A stretch of DNA of 42,043 bases from a virus. Positions 1 to 8,729 of this stretch are shown piece after piece (the first letter of the stretch is position 1; the number at the start of each line of letters is the position of its first letter). The stretch is taken from positions 1 to 42,043 of the IMG/VR virus record IMGVR_UViG_3300044730_001157; one strand, given 5' to 3'. Below the pieces are notes generated by a model. That model did no database searches. It had not been told where the DNA came from and saw only the letters and a program-made list of their open reading frames with translations. The translations under genes and the position numbers were made by a program.

Positions 1-236
1 TGGTTGACGATCCATCCGTGACTGTTGAAATCGCTCAAGAAAGGATCATCCGAAAGATGGCTTCTCAACCACTAGGCGGGGCCGTCGAGGGCTCCAGTTT
101 CAGCGTGACCGAATCGGAGCATGATAAGTTCATGGCTCAAGCTTCGGCGGGCTTGGTGCAGCGATGCTTCCAAGGCCAGATCAAGCATCAAAAAGCCCCT
201 GATGTTCAAGGCGCGGAACACTTCCGCAACCTTGGG
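1..236. repeat. Terminal redundancy, left copy (variant allele)
   Basis: Bases 1-236 match 41808-42043. The first 127 are identical and the remaining 109 carry 15 differences by my count, most of them silent; the changed residues are Phe-Gln to Trp-Lys and His to Thr. This is what a circular genome assembled from a mixed population would give. A true packaged terminal repeat would normally be identical. Confidence 0.9.
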
Positions 237-1280
237 CTCTATCGGCTTGCTGAGGCTTGCGTCCGGCGAATGGGTGTTAATCCAGAACACCACAACAAGG
301 GCGATATCGTTCGTATTGCAATGGGCCACCCAGGGATTGTTGGCCGACTGAATATTCGTCGATCCAACGACGTTTACCACACGAGCGGATCGTTTTCCAG
401 CTTGCTGTTGGATGCGGCTAGCAAGACACTCACGGCGTCCTACGTCGAGGCCCCTTACACTTGGGACCAATGGGTAAGGCAAGCACAGTCGGTTGACGAC
501 TTCAAGAACATCAATCGCGTCAGCCTTGGCGAATCGCCTAACCTTGAGGTGGTCCCCGAAGGTAAGGACTACCCAGAGGGCAAGGTTGTCGATCAACGCA
601 AGAGCTACAAGATCGAGAAGTACGGAAAAGAATTCACGATCACCTGGGAGATGGTTATCGGCGATGACCTCGATGCTCTTTCCCGTATCCCAGCGATGCA
701 CGGCTCGGCGGCTCGTAGGACGCAAGAAAAAGCGATCTATGATGTTTTCCTTGCCAACCCAACCATGCCCGATGGAGTTTCGCTGTTTAGCGCTTCGCAC
801 GCATCCGGGACTAACCTCTCGGGCGGTGCAGCGGCTCCAAGCAAGACGACCCTCGACAAAGCCTTTGAGGTGATGGGCAAGCAAAAGGGGCTAAACAGCG
901 ATGTCTTCCTCGGGCTTACCCCGTCGATCCTCTTGGTGCCTTTGGCCTACGCAGGGACGGCATTGGAGCTTGTCAATTCGACGGCATCGGTCGAGAGCGA
1001 GAAAAATAGCGGCGTCTCGAACCTTTACGGGCGCGGCGGTGCTCGGCAGTTGCGGGTTGTTGCAAGCCCTTACCTGGACGCCAACAGCGCGACCAACTGG
1101 TATGCAATCGCCGACAACAGCTTGATTGACACGGTTGAAATCAGCTTCTTGAGTGGTGAGGAATCGCCGGTCTTGGAGTCGGATTACAACATCCGAAACG
1201 ATTCGTACATCTACACGGTTCGCCAATCGTTCGCAGCGGCGGTTATCGAGCATCGCGGCATCTTCGCTAATCGTGCGTAG
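1..1280 (+). CDS. Prohead protease/major capsid protein fusion, C-terminal (capsid) part
   Basis: This is the 3' part of a gene whose 5' part lies at 40898-42043; the frame is open from base 3 and a GTG at 18 is only an internal codon. The product is the major head subunit, which assembles the icosahedral shell after its N-terminal protease domain has acted. The region after about residue 90 resembles the Mu gpT-like/HK97-type subunit of protease-capsid fusions, with stretches such as KSYKIEKYGKEFTITWEM and the C-terminal YTVRQSFAAAVIEHRGIFANRA-like end. Joined with its upstream half the protein would be about 729 aa. A hairpin terminator follows at once, as expected for a highly expressed capsid gene. 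Family assignment is from motif recognition, not a search. Confidence 0.85.
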   Translation, partial: VDDPSVTVEIAQERIIRKMASQPLGGAVEGSSFSVTESEHDKFMAQASAGLVQRCFQGQIKHQKAPDVQGAEHFRNLGLYRLAEACVRRMGVNPEHHNKGDIVRIAMGHPGIVGRLNIRRSNDVYHTSGSFSSLLLDAASKTLTASYVEAPYTWDQWVRQAQSVDDFKNINRVSLGESPNLEVVPEGKDYPEGKVVDQRKSYKIEKYGKEFTITWEMVIGDDLDALSRIPAMHGSAARRTQEKAIYDVFLANPTMPDGVSLFSASHASGTNLSGGAAAPSKTTLDKAFEVMGKQKGLNSDVFLGLTPSILLVPLAYAGTALELVNSTASVESEKNSGVSNLYGRGGARQLRVVASPYLDANSATNWYAIADNSLIDTVEISFLSGEESPVLESDYNIRNDSYIYTVRQSFAAAVIEHRGIFANRA

Positions 1281-1295
1281 TGTCGATTGAAATCT

Positions 1296-1325
1296 AGCCC
1301 CTGGGCGATTGCTTGGGGGCTTTTT
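1296..1325 (+). terminator. Rho-independent terminator after the capsid gene
   Basis: An 11-bp stem that includes several G-U pairs (1296-1306 with 1311-1321) is closed by a GATT tetraloop and followed by five T. It sits 15 bases after the capsid stop codon. It should lower transcription of the tail genes relative to the capsid gene, although read-through must occur because no clear promoter is seen before the next gene. Confidence 0.75.
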
Positions 1326-1363
1326 GGGACGGCAACAAAATTCACAAAACAGGAAATAAGAAC

Positions 1364-2029
1364 ATGGCAGGCATGCAAGACTTCAAACCGTATTTCGATG
1401 ACTTTATCGGACCAGCGGTATCCTTTCCGACTTCGGCAAACATCGCTTCTCCTTGGGTCTATACGATCACTGGGGCGGCTCCTCCGACAGCACAGCGGAA
1501 CAATGATCGAAAGGTCTTGACCCTTACAAGTGCGAGTCAAATTCAGATCCTCGGCGGCGGCCACGGCGATGCTTTGGCGTTCGACATCGACGACGTTCAG
1601 AGCGTCGAAATGCGGGCTCGTATCGGGGCATCGACCTTTACGAGCGGATCTATCTTGGTATTCGGTTTGGGCTCGGCTCGAAACGATACCGCCGACAGCG
1701 TGGCGGCTCATGCTTGGTTCAGGATGGAAGGGGCCAACAGTACGAGCCTTGTCTACGCCGAAACCGATGACGAGGTACGGGACAATAACGACGTTTCGAC
1801 GGGCGTTACCCTTGGCAACACGTTCAAAAAGTTCGTGATTGACTTCCGGGGCGGCAAGAGTAACGTCCGGTTCTTTATTGACGGCGTCCAGGTCTGCAAA
1901 GAGACGACCTTCGATATGTCTGGCTACTCCGGAAGCTTCCAGCCTATCGTTCAACTCCAAAAAGCGGCCAACACAAACGCCGACGTTTTCGAGATGGATT
2001 ACATCGAAATCGATGGCAAGCGGGTCTAA
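1364..2029 (+). CDS. Putative head decoration or virion protein with lectin-like fold
   Basis: 221 aa. I chose ATG 1364 because AGGAAATAAGAAC precedes it; an upstream in-frame ATG at 1313 lies within the terminator. The sequence is rich in beta-strand patterns, and the segment around FFIDGVQV is typical of concanavalin A/LamG-like jelly rolls, often found in proteins that bind sugars or decorate capsids. It lies between the capsid gene and the head-tail joining genes, where decoration proteins are common. I do not recognise a specific family. A second LamG-like protein is encoded at 33434-34249. Confidence 0.6.
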   Translation: MAGMQDFKPYFDDFIGPAVSFPTSANIASPWVYTITGAAPPTAQRNNDRKVLTLTSASQIQILGGGHGDALAFDIDDVQSVEMRARIGASTFTSGSILVFGLGSARNDTADSVAAHAWFRMEGANSTSLVYAETDDEVRDNNDVSTGVTLGNTFKKFVIDFRGGKSNVRFFIDGVQVCKETTFDMSGYSGSFQPIVQLQKAANTNADVFEMDYIEIDGKRV

Positions 2030-2032
2030 TCC

Positions 2033-2380
2033 GTGACCTTGCACGATACCATTATCGAGGATGCCAAGAAGGTATTCGCCAACCCGCAATACTTCGCCGA
2101 GCCGGTCGTTTACTACAAAAGAAACGGTCGGTCGAGGAAGATAAACGCGGTGGTCATTCGCGAGGCCCTTGGCATCCTGCCCGAAGATGGTGACGTTGTT
2201 TATCCGATGTTTGAAATTCACGTTGCTAACGACCCCTCCGAGGGAATCGCAAGCGACGAATTGAACCTAGGCGGCGATCAATTGGAATTTGCGGATCGAG
2301 TCGGACAGCCACCAAAGCGGCATTCGATCCTAAAGCTACTCAGCCACGATGAAGGGATGTTGGTTCTCGAATGCCGCTAG
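2033..2380 (+). CDS. Head-tail joining protein (lambda FII-like position)
   Basis: 115 aa, GTG start 3 bases after the preceding stop. Position right after the capsid region and before a gpU-like and a gpZ-like gene matches the lambda FII or phage attachment family. The C-terminal half (EIHVANDPSEGI, then DRVGQPPKRHSILKLL) looks like the small beta-barrel used by such connectors. It would attach the neck to the tail tube. Family call rests mainly on gene order. Confidence 0.6.
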   Translation: MTLHDTIIEDAKKVFANPQYFAEPVVYYKRNGRSRKINAVVIREALGILPEDGDVVYPMFEIHVANDPSEGIASDELNLGGDQLEFADRVGQPPKRHSILKLLSHDEGMLVLECR

Positions 2381-2859
2381 CAGTTGTCGAAGAAATAGCA
2401 GTTGTTTTGAAATCGCGTCTCGATGCGATGATTGATAACGCTACGTACTCGACGGCAATCAGCGAAGTACAGCGACCGAATCGATTTGCCAACTTCACGC
2501 CTGCCCATAATCAGATTGTCCTAACGCAAGGGCCAGCCGAGCGAGTCCCTGACTTGGACCGACCGGGCAATCCTCCTGCCAACGCGATGCGGCAGACGTT
2601 CAATATCCACTGCCATATCATGCAGGATGAACGCGGGACAGAAACCATCGACGAGCTACTAAACGCTTTTCATGCCGACGTTATCAAGGCCGTTTGCAAT
2701 GGCTCTAGCACTTGGCACACGTTCGGCGGCAATGCGATCGATGCAACTTGGGGCTCCATTCAATTCATCGCGGCAGACGGCGGGATTGATGGCTTGACGA
2801 TCCCGCTACAGATTACTTGCCGATACTCCGAAGACGACCCAACGGAGCTACGGAACTAA
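2371..2859 (+). CDS. Tail terminator-like protein
   Basis: 162 aa; the start overlaps the previous stop by 10 bases. The N-terminal helix (VVEEIAVVLKSRLDAMID) followed by beta strands and the segment MRQTFNIHCHIMQDERGTE fits the small alpha/beta fold of tail terminators (lambda gpU-like), which cap the finished tail and meet the head connector. The assignment comes from its length and its place between the joining protein and the gpZ-like gene. Confidence 0.5.
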   Translation: MPLAVVEEIAVVLKSRLDAMIDNATYSTAISEVQRPNRFANFTPAHNQIVLTQGPAERVPDLDRPGNPPANAMRQTFNIHCHIMQDERGTETIDELLNAFHADVIKAVCNGSSTWHTFGGNAIDATWGSIQFIAADGGIDGLTIPLQITCRYSEDDPTELRN

Positions 2860-3515
2860 TGATTAACGTAACAGTCGATCAAGAATCGTTGCGACAGATG
2901 CGGGCCAATTTAGGGGCCTTCGGTGACCATTTGCCGAGGCATCTAGCGACAGCGGTAAACAGGGCGGCTAGGTCCGTTCGGGTCGAATGCGCTCAAGCCT
3001 TGGGGCCTTTGGTGAACCTCAAGGTAAGCAGCGAAAACAAGGGTATCGTCAAGCAGTTCAGCAAGGCAAAGACGCTAAAGAAAACGATCAAGCAAAAGAA
3101 CAAAGCGACCCCAGGCAACGCGGGCGTCACGATCGGACTTTGGGAAGGGCATAACTTCCCGGTCAAGTATTTCGAGGGTAAGTCCTATAGCCGAATGAAA
3201 CGCGGCAAGCGTAAAAGCCTTGGGGCTCAGTACAAGTCAAGTGTAGGCGGCGGTTGGACAGTGGTGCAAGATGGCTTTGTGGCCTCTCGATGGCGGGGCG
3301 ATATTTATCGACCGGCAGCGGAAGGATCCCGAAAGCTTCTCAGGGTGCTTGGCAAAAGACCCGGCGATTTCTTCCGAGAGGGCAATATCGGGGAGATTGC
3401 AGGGGCTAAAGCACGCGAACGGCTACCCATCGAAATCAATCGACGGCTACGCGAAATCACACTGGCGGCGAGCGGCAAAATCAAACTCAGGGCATCCAAG
3501 GAACTAGGGCAATGA
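2859..3515 (+). CDS. Minor tail protein Z-like
   Basis: 218 aa. I chose ATG 2859, which overlaps the upstream stop as TAATG, over an in-frame ATG at 2817 inside the previous gene. The N-terminal LPRHLATAVNRAARSVRVE and the strongly basic middle (KTLKKTIKQKNK, then YSRMKRGKRKSLGAQYK) match the prophage minor tail protein Z family. In lambda, gpZ is needed for correct joining of tail to head. It overlaps the tail tube gene by 4 bases, so the two are probably translationally coupled. Confidence 0.7.
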   Translation: MINVTVDQESLRQMRANLGAFGDHLPRHLATAVNRAARSVRVECAQALGPLVNLKVSSENKGIVKQFSKAKTLKKTIKQKNKATPGNAGVTIGLWEGHNFPVKYFEGKSYSRMKRGKRKSLGAQYKSSVGGGWTVVQDGFVASRWRGDIYRPAAEGSRKLLRVLGKRPGDFFREGNIGEIAGAKARERLPIEINRRLREITLAASGKIKLRASKELGQ

Positions 3516-4447
3516 CACTATTAAAACGCAAGCGGGTATTGGCAGCGAAGATCGAGACTACTCCAGGCACCGCCGAAGCATTGACGGCAGCGGAAGCCTC
3601 TTTTAATTGCTACGAGATTGCCATTCAGCACGAGATCGAGACCGAAGCCCGAGAGGGCCAAGGATCGTTCGGGATGCGTCCATCGACTCCAGGCGGCTAC
3701 AAGGGCAAAGTAACATTCAAACACGATGCAAGCTGGGACGGAACAGCTACTGAGCCATCTTGGGCCGATACATTCTTACCGGCTTGCGGATGGGTCAAGA
3801 GCGGTCAAGTATTTACCCCTCGCACAGAGGCCCCGGGAACCAACGTCAAGACCCTTACGATTGCGGTCTACATCGACGGCAAACGCAAGACATTGCGGGG
3901 ATGCGTCGGCACGTTCAAAATCAATTGCATGAGTGGAAAGACGGCGGTTGTTGAATTTGAATTTATCGGAATTTGGGATTCGCCTACCGACGTTGCGATC
4001 CTCGCGCCGACTTACCCAACGGCTAGCCCATTGCGATTTGCGTCAAGCGTGACGACCTGGAACAGCGTTGACCTTGCGGTGGAATCGATGGTGCTCGATT
4101 CGGGTAACTCGATGCTGCTTCGAGAAGATTCGAGCGACGTTTCCGGTTTCAAGGCGGGGCTAATTTCCAACCGCATCGTTAAGATCACTGGCAACCCGGA
4201 AGCCAAGCTTGTCGCGATTCAAGACCGATACGGCAAGCTTCTCGATATGAGCGAACATGCTTTAACCTTCGACATCGACGGACCAACGAATAGCAAGATC
4301 ACAATCGCGGCTCCAAAGGCTCAGATTGTGGCGATCAGCGAAGCCGATCGGGAAAATATGGTTGTCGACGAAATCGAGTGGCAAGCCAACCGCAACGGCT
4401 CGACGGCAGACCAAGAATGTTCGATCACCTTTACGGCAGCGACCTAA
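3512..4447 (+). CDS. Major tail tube protein
   Basis: 311 aa, ATGA-coupled to the previous gene. N-terminal LLKRKRVLAAKIETTPGTAE, then GSFGMRPSTPGGYKGKVTFK and a repeated beta-sandwich with hydrophobic strands, are typical of the phage tail tube family that stacks as hexamers to form the non-contractile tail. It is followed directly by the chaperone pair and tape measure, the normal siphovirus order. No sheath gene is seen nearby, which supports a non-contractile tail. Confidence 0.8.
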   Translation: MTLLKRKRVLAAKIETTPGTAEALTAAEASFNCYEIAIQHEIETEAREGQGSFGMRPSTPGGYKGKVTFKHDASWDGTATEPSWADTFLPACGWVKSGQVFTPRTEAPGTNVKTLTIAVYIDGKRKTLRGCVGTFKINCMSGKTAVVEFEFIGIWDSPTDVAILAPTYPTASPLRFASSVTTWNSVDLAVESMVLDSGNSMLLREDSSDVSGFKAGLISNRIVKITGNPEAKLVAIQDRYGKLLDMSEHALTFDIDGPTNSKITIAAPKAQIVAISEADRENMVVDEIEWQANRNGSTADQECSITFTAAT

Positions 4448-4459
4448 CACGGAGAGACC

Positions 4460-4810
4460 ATGCCAATTTTCCTAGAGCCAGATCAGAGTTTCCCGGTCTG
4501 GTTGGAATCCGACAAAGATAAGCCCGAAGAATCGAGACCTACGTTTTTCGTCCGATCCCAATCGATGCGAAATCAACGGAAGGTGCTCGAAGTGCTTGAC
4601 GTTATCCACAGGCCGGGCGTGACGGTCGAGCAGATTTTCAACGAGACCGTTGAGCAACTAAAAAAGGTGCTTGCGGGTTGGTCGAACATGAACAGCATCC
4701 CGTTTGGCCCCGAGGCTATCGAGGACGTTTTCACGTTGACGGAAGCTAGGGAACTGCTGAGGCTGGTTGCCTACAATCAACGAATGGACACAACCGAAAA
4801 AAAAGGCTGA
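4460..4810 (+). CDS. Tail assembly chaperone, short form (lambda gpG-like)
   Basis: 116 aa; start 4460 is preceded by ACGGAGAGACC, a good ribosome site. Such proteins bind the tape measure during tail assembly. The sequence is a small acidic-basic helical protein (LFxxSDKDKPEES-like start, VLEVLDVIHRPGVTVEQIFNE). It ends in a run of eight A just before TGA, and the following zinc-ribbon reading frame is in -1 phase and open across the join. This is the standard arrangement for a G/GT-type frameshift product. Position between tail tube and tape measure supports the call. Confidence 0.75.
   Translation: MPIFLEPDQSFPVWLESDKDKPEESRPTFFVRSQSMRNQRKVLEVLDVIHRPGVTVEQIFNETVEQLKKVLAGWSNMNSIPFGPEAIEDVFTLTEARELLRLVAYNQRMDTTEKKG
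4797..4805 (+). promoter_or_regulatory. -1 ribosomal frameshift slippery site
   Basis: Eight A (4797-4804) follow a G and precede GG. In the zero frame the codons are GAA AAA AAA GGC TGA, so A-AAA-AAA is a tandem Lys slippery heptamer just before the stop. Slipping back one base joins 115 residues of the chaperone to the frame of 4822-5142, which is open from the slip site onward, giving a 227-aa product. Confidence 0.75.
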
Positions 4811-4821
4811 GAGTCGCGGCG

Positions 4822-5142
4822 ATGATTAGGCAAGGAATGCTTTGCCTACATTGCAGCGACAAGGAATGCAAGGACAAGGGGACCGATGCAGAGCCAATTG
4901 AAATCGAGTGCGTTGCGTGCAACGGGACAGGATGCGACGAATGCACCGAGGGCGTTTATCGCGTCGATGGATGCCCGAATCAGTATTGCAGCGGACTTAC
5001 TCAGTTTGTCGAGTTGGTCGATTTATTCGATGAGGGATTGCCCCCGGTAGCAGGCGGGGCGTTGGATCAGTCGGCTAGTTTTATTGAGGCGTCACGTAGG
5101 TTTAAGCAAGAAGAACAACGAGCGAAAGCGGAACGGAAATAA
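4822..5142 (+). CDS. Zinc-ribbon T domain of the tail chaperone, expressed by frameshift
   Basis: 106 aa counted from ATG 4822, but that start has no clear ribosome site. Expression is more likely as the C-terminal extension of the upstream chaperone by -1 frameshifting, since the frame is open back to the slip site. The sequence has at least nine cysteines in CxxC-type pairs (CLHCSDKEC, CVACNGTGCDEC, CPNQYC), a DnaJ-like zinc pattern, followed by a charged helical tail. In lambda the T domain recruits tail tube protein to the tape measure. The zinc-ribbon makes this T domain different from lambda's. Confidence 0.7.
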   Translation: MIRQGMLCLHCSDKECKDKGTDAEPIEIECVACNGTGCDECTEGVYRVDGCPNQYCSGLTQFVELVDLFDEGLPPVAGGALDQSASFIEASRRFKQEEQRAKAERK

Positions 5143-5148
5143 ACCACG

Positions 5149-6537
5149 ATGGCCGGCGACGCAATCAAGATCGTTATCGAAGCAGAGGACAAGGCATCTG
5201 CGCAGGCGATCAACGCATCGAGGAATATCGAAAATGCGGTCAAGGGCGTCAAGGAAACGGGCCAAAAGGCCAAGGCATCGACTGAGTTTATCGGCGTGCT
5301 AGCAGGGCAGCTAGGCGGCTCGCAATTTCAAGCGGCAGCTAGCGGAGTCGCAGCGATCACGGAGAAGGTAGGGCAGTTCTCTGAGGTAATGAAAGCCGGT
5401 GGCGTTGGGGCGATGGCGTTTCAGGCCGGGGTTACGCTCTTGGTGACGACGCTATCGTTTAACCTCGGCAAGGCGATCGGCGAATCGATCTTTGGCGTCC
5501 AAGAGCTTAAAGACGAATTCGGTGAAGCGAGGGCCCAAATCGAGGGATTCACGCAGTCAATGATTTCGGCAGCGGATAAAGGCTTCAAAGAGAAGCTTGA
5601 GGATATCAGCCTAATCAAAGACCCGGCCAAGCAGCAGAATGAAGCGGTAGCAGCGTTTGCGGAAATCCAGGGAGCGATCAACAAAGCCTACGACAACTTC
5701 CATTACCGCCAACAGGAAATCGAACGGCTACGCGGCGAAACGGATATTCTCGGCAACAATGACGAAGCTATCGCGATGCTCGAATTGGAGAACGAGCAAT
5801 ACAACGCAACGATAGCGAGCTTAGAGAAACAGAAATGGGCGTTGTCCGACGTTTACGGCGAACGAGCGAATAACCTCAAGGCGATCAAGGCTCAACAGAA
5901 AGCCGAGGATGAAGCAGCGGCCAAAGCCAAGCAAACGCAAGCCTCCATCGAGTCGCAGCTAAAGAAAAACAACTACGCTTACATTGAGCTTACCAAAGGC
6001 GTCGAGGCGGCTCGGATGGCTCAATTGGCCGATGAGGGCATCGACGAGGCCAACGCGAAGCGGATCGTATTTGCCGAGCAAGCGACACGACTAGAAAAAG
6101 AACGGGCCGACAAGAAGAAAAAAGACGACGACCAAGAAGCCCAAAGGATTCAACGCATCGCAGATTTGCAGGCCAGCGAAATCGACCGAATCAAAGAGCA
6201 AAAAATCTTGCTCGAAGAGGGCGAAGAGGCGGCGAACCGATTTCGGCTTGAGCAACAGGGGCTAGGCAAGGAAGCAGCGGCTCGCATCGCATCGGAGCAA
6301 GCGGCCTTAGACCGGCAAAAGAAACAGGGCGAACTAGCCAAGAAGCTTGCCGAGAAACCTCAGCTAATGTCGGTCGAGCAGCGGCTAGTATCGCGTGGCG
6401 TCAACGAGGACACGCAAAAAGACATTGCAGCCAACACGCTCAAGACCGTGGAGCGGCTCGATGCTGTTGCCGAAGCGATTAAAAACCAATCCAAGCCCCA
6501 GGGGGCAGACGCTCTACAATTGGAGTTTGTTGGATGA
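5149..6537 (+). CDS. Tape measure protein (short)
   Basis: 462 aa. N-terminal IKIVIEAEDKASAQAINASRN is a classic tape-measure start. A hydrophobic stretch around residues 80-115 (MAFQAGVTLLVTTLSF) precedes long charged coiled coils rich in Ala, Glu, Lys and Gln. Such proteins set tail length and pass through the tail into the cell envelope. At the usual 1.5 angstrom per residue this would suggest a tail of about 70 nm, short for a siphovirus. The position after the chaperone pair supports the call. Confidence 0.75.
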   Translation: MAGDAIKIVIEAEDKASAQAINASRNIENAVKGVKETGQKAKASTEFIGVLAGQLGGSQFQAAASGVAAITEKVGQFSEVMKAGGVGAMAFQAGVTLLVTTLSFNLGKAIGESIFGVQELKDEFGEARAQIEGFTQSMISAADKGFKEKLEDISLIKDPAKQQNEAVAAFAEIQGAINKAYDNFHYRQQEIERLRGETDILGNNDEAIAMLELENEQYNATIASLEKQKWALSDVYGERANNLKAIKAQQKAEDEAAAKAKQTQASIESQLKKNNYAYIELTKGVEAARMAQLADEGIDEANAKRIVFAEQATRLEKERADKKKKDDDQEAQRIQRIADLQASEIDRIKEQKILLEEGEEAANRFRLEQQGLGKEAAARIASEQAALDRQKKQGELAKKLAEKPQLMSVEQRLVSRGVNEDTQKDIAANTLKTVERLDAVAEAIKNQSKPQGADALQLEFVG

Positions 6538-7418
6538 GCAATATCATCGAAGTGACTGAAATGTGGAGCAAGCCGACTTCATCGATCAGCCTGACGGATA
6601 AATTCCGCAAGCGATCGATTAAGCTACAGCGGGCATTCCAGATCCTCACTACGCCAACAGCCAATGAGTTTGATTGCTATCGCTCAACGGGCATCCTCGA
6701 AGGCGATCGGTTCAGCGATCAATTCCCCTATGCCTTTGCGGACAATTTTTCCCTGTCGCGCCAAAGCTTGATTCTATGGCAGCTAAACATCGACTACAGC
6801 GGCGAACTAGGGCCAAGCGAGAATGAGGACAACCCACTATTCACCCCTCCTAGAATCGATTGGGACGACGTAGAAACCGAAGAGGAAATAGACGAAGACT
6901 GGGACGGAAAGCCAATTCAGACGATTAACGGCGAACCGATCGAGGGCGTCAAGACATTGCTACCGGATCAAACCGTAACGATTAAGCGTAACATGCTTTT
7001 GTTTAACCCGTTCACCCAAGCCCGATACCGTCGATCGGTCAACAGCGATTCCTATCTCGGCTGGCCTCCCGGCACTGCCAAGCTAATGAAATTGTCCGCT
7101 TCAAATGTCGTCACTCCAGAGCTAGCCTACTGGGAGGTAACCGGGCAGATCCGATTCCGCTATCCATACCGCACGACCAATGAGCGGGCATGGTATCGAC
7201 GGGTCCGGCATCAAGGCTATTATAAGCGTGTCGACATCGGCAACGACGAAACGCAGATCATCCGAGCGATGAAAGGCGGCGAACCGACAAACAGGCCAGT
7301 TTTGCTTGATGCCGAAGGCTACGAGATCCCGCAGGGTGACGGCCAAAGCGTCGAGGCCCATTGGCTTGAATTTAAGATTTACGATTCCCTTCCTTACGGA
7401 GCATTGGGCTTACTATGA
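6534..7418 (+). CDS. Putative distal tail protein, unknown family
   Basis: 294 aa, ATGA-coupled to the tape measure gene. It begins with a beta-rich region, has an acidic stretch in the middle (DDVETEEEIDEDWDG), and then aromatic and Arg-rich strands (RFRYPYRTTNERAWYRRVRHQGYY). No catalytic motif is visible. Its position immediately after the tape measure is that of distal tail or tail-tip proteins in siphoviruses, so a structural role is inferred from context only. Confidence 0.6.
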   Translation: MSNIIEVTEMWSKPTSSISLTDKFRKRSIKLQRAFQILTTPTANEFDCYRSTGILEGDRFSDQFPYAFADNFSLSRQSLILWQLNIDYSGELGPSENEDNPLFTPPRIDWDDVETEEEIDEDWDGKPIQTINGEPIEGVKTLLPDQTVTIKRNMLLFNPFTQARYRRSVNSDSYLGWPPGTAKLMKLSASNVVTPELAYWEVTGQIRFRYPYRTTNERAWYRRVRHQGYYKRVDIGNDETQIIRAMKGGEPTNRPVLLDAEGYEIPQGDGQSVEAHWLEFKIYDSLPYGALGLL

Positions 7419-8044
7419 CAACCGTACCAGACGTAACAATGATTCTGCCCCCCGAGGTGATTACAAATTACACCATCGCGGGTAATGCCGACATCGCGAC
7501 GACCAAGCTAGCCCAAAGGGTGCTTGCTGAGTCGATTGTCCCGTTGACCCAAGCTAGAACCTGGAACGCAGTCGCAACAAACCTACCAGCGGCGGCGGCT
7601 GACGACGATCTAGGGCTAGTCTCAGGCACTTGGGGAACAGATCCGGCCAGAATCACGGCGGGCAATGTTAAGGCTCTTGGAGCGACTACCAGACGCCTCT
7701 ATTTGGCAATTCCGATACCGGCCAACTACGAGGACGGGCAGACGATCCAGCTACAGATCCGGGCCAAGATGGAGACGACCGTTGCGGATGTTTCTTGCAC
7801 GATCGACGCGGAGGCTTACGTCGGCTCAGATGGGGTTCTTGGAGCGGATTTGGTGACTGCGGCCGCACAGTCAATGAATAGCCTCTCGGCGGCGGCTTAC
7901 ACGTTCACGGTCAACGCAACAGGCGTCGACCCGGGGGACTTGCTCGAAGTTCGCCTGTCGATCAGTAGCAACGATGCAGCAACGGCTACGGCGGTAACCC
8001 CGGCGATCTATTCGATAGCCCTCCTCTGCGATACGAGGGGCTAA
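7415..8044 (+). CDS. Putative tail protein, beta-rich
   Basis: 209 aa, ATGA-coupled to the previous gene. The composition is rich in Ala, Thr, Val and Asp with alternating beta patterns (LQIRAKMETTVADVSCTIDAE, FTVNATGVDPGDLLEVRLSI), as in immunoglobulin-like or fibre domains. There is no motif for a reaction. It likely forms part of the tail tip or a side fibre, inferred from the gene neighbourhood. Confidence 0.6.
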   Translation: MTTVPDVTMILPPEVITNYTIAGNADIATTKLAQRVLAESIVPLTQARTWNAVATNLPAAAADDDLGLVSGTWGTDPARITAGNVKALGATTRRLYLAIPIPANYEDGQTIQLQIRAKMETTVADVSCTIDAEAYVGSDGVLGADLVTAAAQSMNSLSAAAYTFTVNATGVDPGDLLEVRLSISSNDAATATAVTPAIYSIALLCDTRG

Positions 8045-8045
8045 C

Positions 8046-8729
8046 GTGGCCAGAGAGGCGGGGATATACTCACCGAAGTTAGCCAAGCGGATTTGGGATT
8101 CCGTCCAAGCCTTTGAGCGGATGGGGTCGACATCGGCAGCGATGGCGATTCCCTATACGCCGACTCCGATCTATTTCGTCAATCGATCAGCCGCAAAGAT
8201 CCCTGGTTATGGCTGTATGCAGATGGTCGGCTCAAGCGACATCGACGGAACGACCTATATCGAGGTCAAGAGGCCCTTCGAGTACGCCAATTCCGTCATT
8301 GGGCCATTCCTTCTGAATGGTCCGGGCGAATGCTTGCAAGATGAAATCGGCACCGCTCAATGGGGGCCGATCTTCCGGGCAAAAAAAGACTCAGCGACCT
8401 ACACGACCGGAACACGCATGGGGCCGGTTGAATCATCGTTCGACCTGTCGAAGGGATGCCTCTTTACGTTTATCGGTGACGACGAGCAAGAGGACGATTT
8501 AATTAGGGTGATTGCTTGCGAGACGCCATTGCTGGCGATTGTTGGGGCCTCTGGCATCGCGGGCAATAGCAGCGGGACCGTGACAGCCAAGCAACCCGCG
8601 AGCGGCAATTGGACAGCGGGCAGCGTGACCTATACGGCATGGGCTCCGACAGCAACGGCAATAGCAGCGGCGGCTACGGTTATGATATTTCCGATCGATG
8701 CCAAATGGGTGGCCGTGGAGGTTTGCTAA
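8046..8729 (+). CDS. Putative tail protein
   Basis: 227 aa with a GTG start one base after the previous stop. An N-terminal helical part (YSPKLAKRIWDSVQAFERMG) precedes beta-rich repeats and an Ala/Thr-rich C-terminus. I recognise no family. It is the third member of a coupled series between the tape measure and the cysteine-rich protein and is probably structural. Confidence 0.6.
   Translation: MAREAGIYSPKLAKRIWDSVQAFERMGSTSAAMAIPYTPTPIYFVNRSAAKIPGYGCMQMVGSSDIDGTTYIEVKRPFEYANSVIGPFLLNGPGECLQDEIGTAQWGPIFRAKKDSATYTTGTRMGPVESSFDLSKGCLFTFIGDDEQEDDLIRVIACETPLLAIVGASGIAGNSSGTVTAKQPASGNWTAGSVTYTAWAPTATAIAAAATVMIFPIDAKWVAVEVC

Noticed and set aside
1287-1520. ORF at 1287-1520
   Set aside because: It starts in the terminator and overlaps the virion gene at 1364 in another frame without a ribosome site.
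72-2221. Long minus-strand ORFs (72-884, 1211-2221)
   Set aside because: They lie opposite well-supported capsid and virion genes, have no ribosome sites or recognisable domains, and every other gene is on the + strand.
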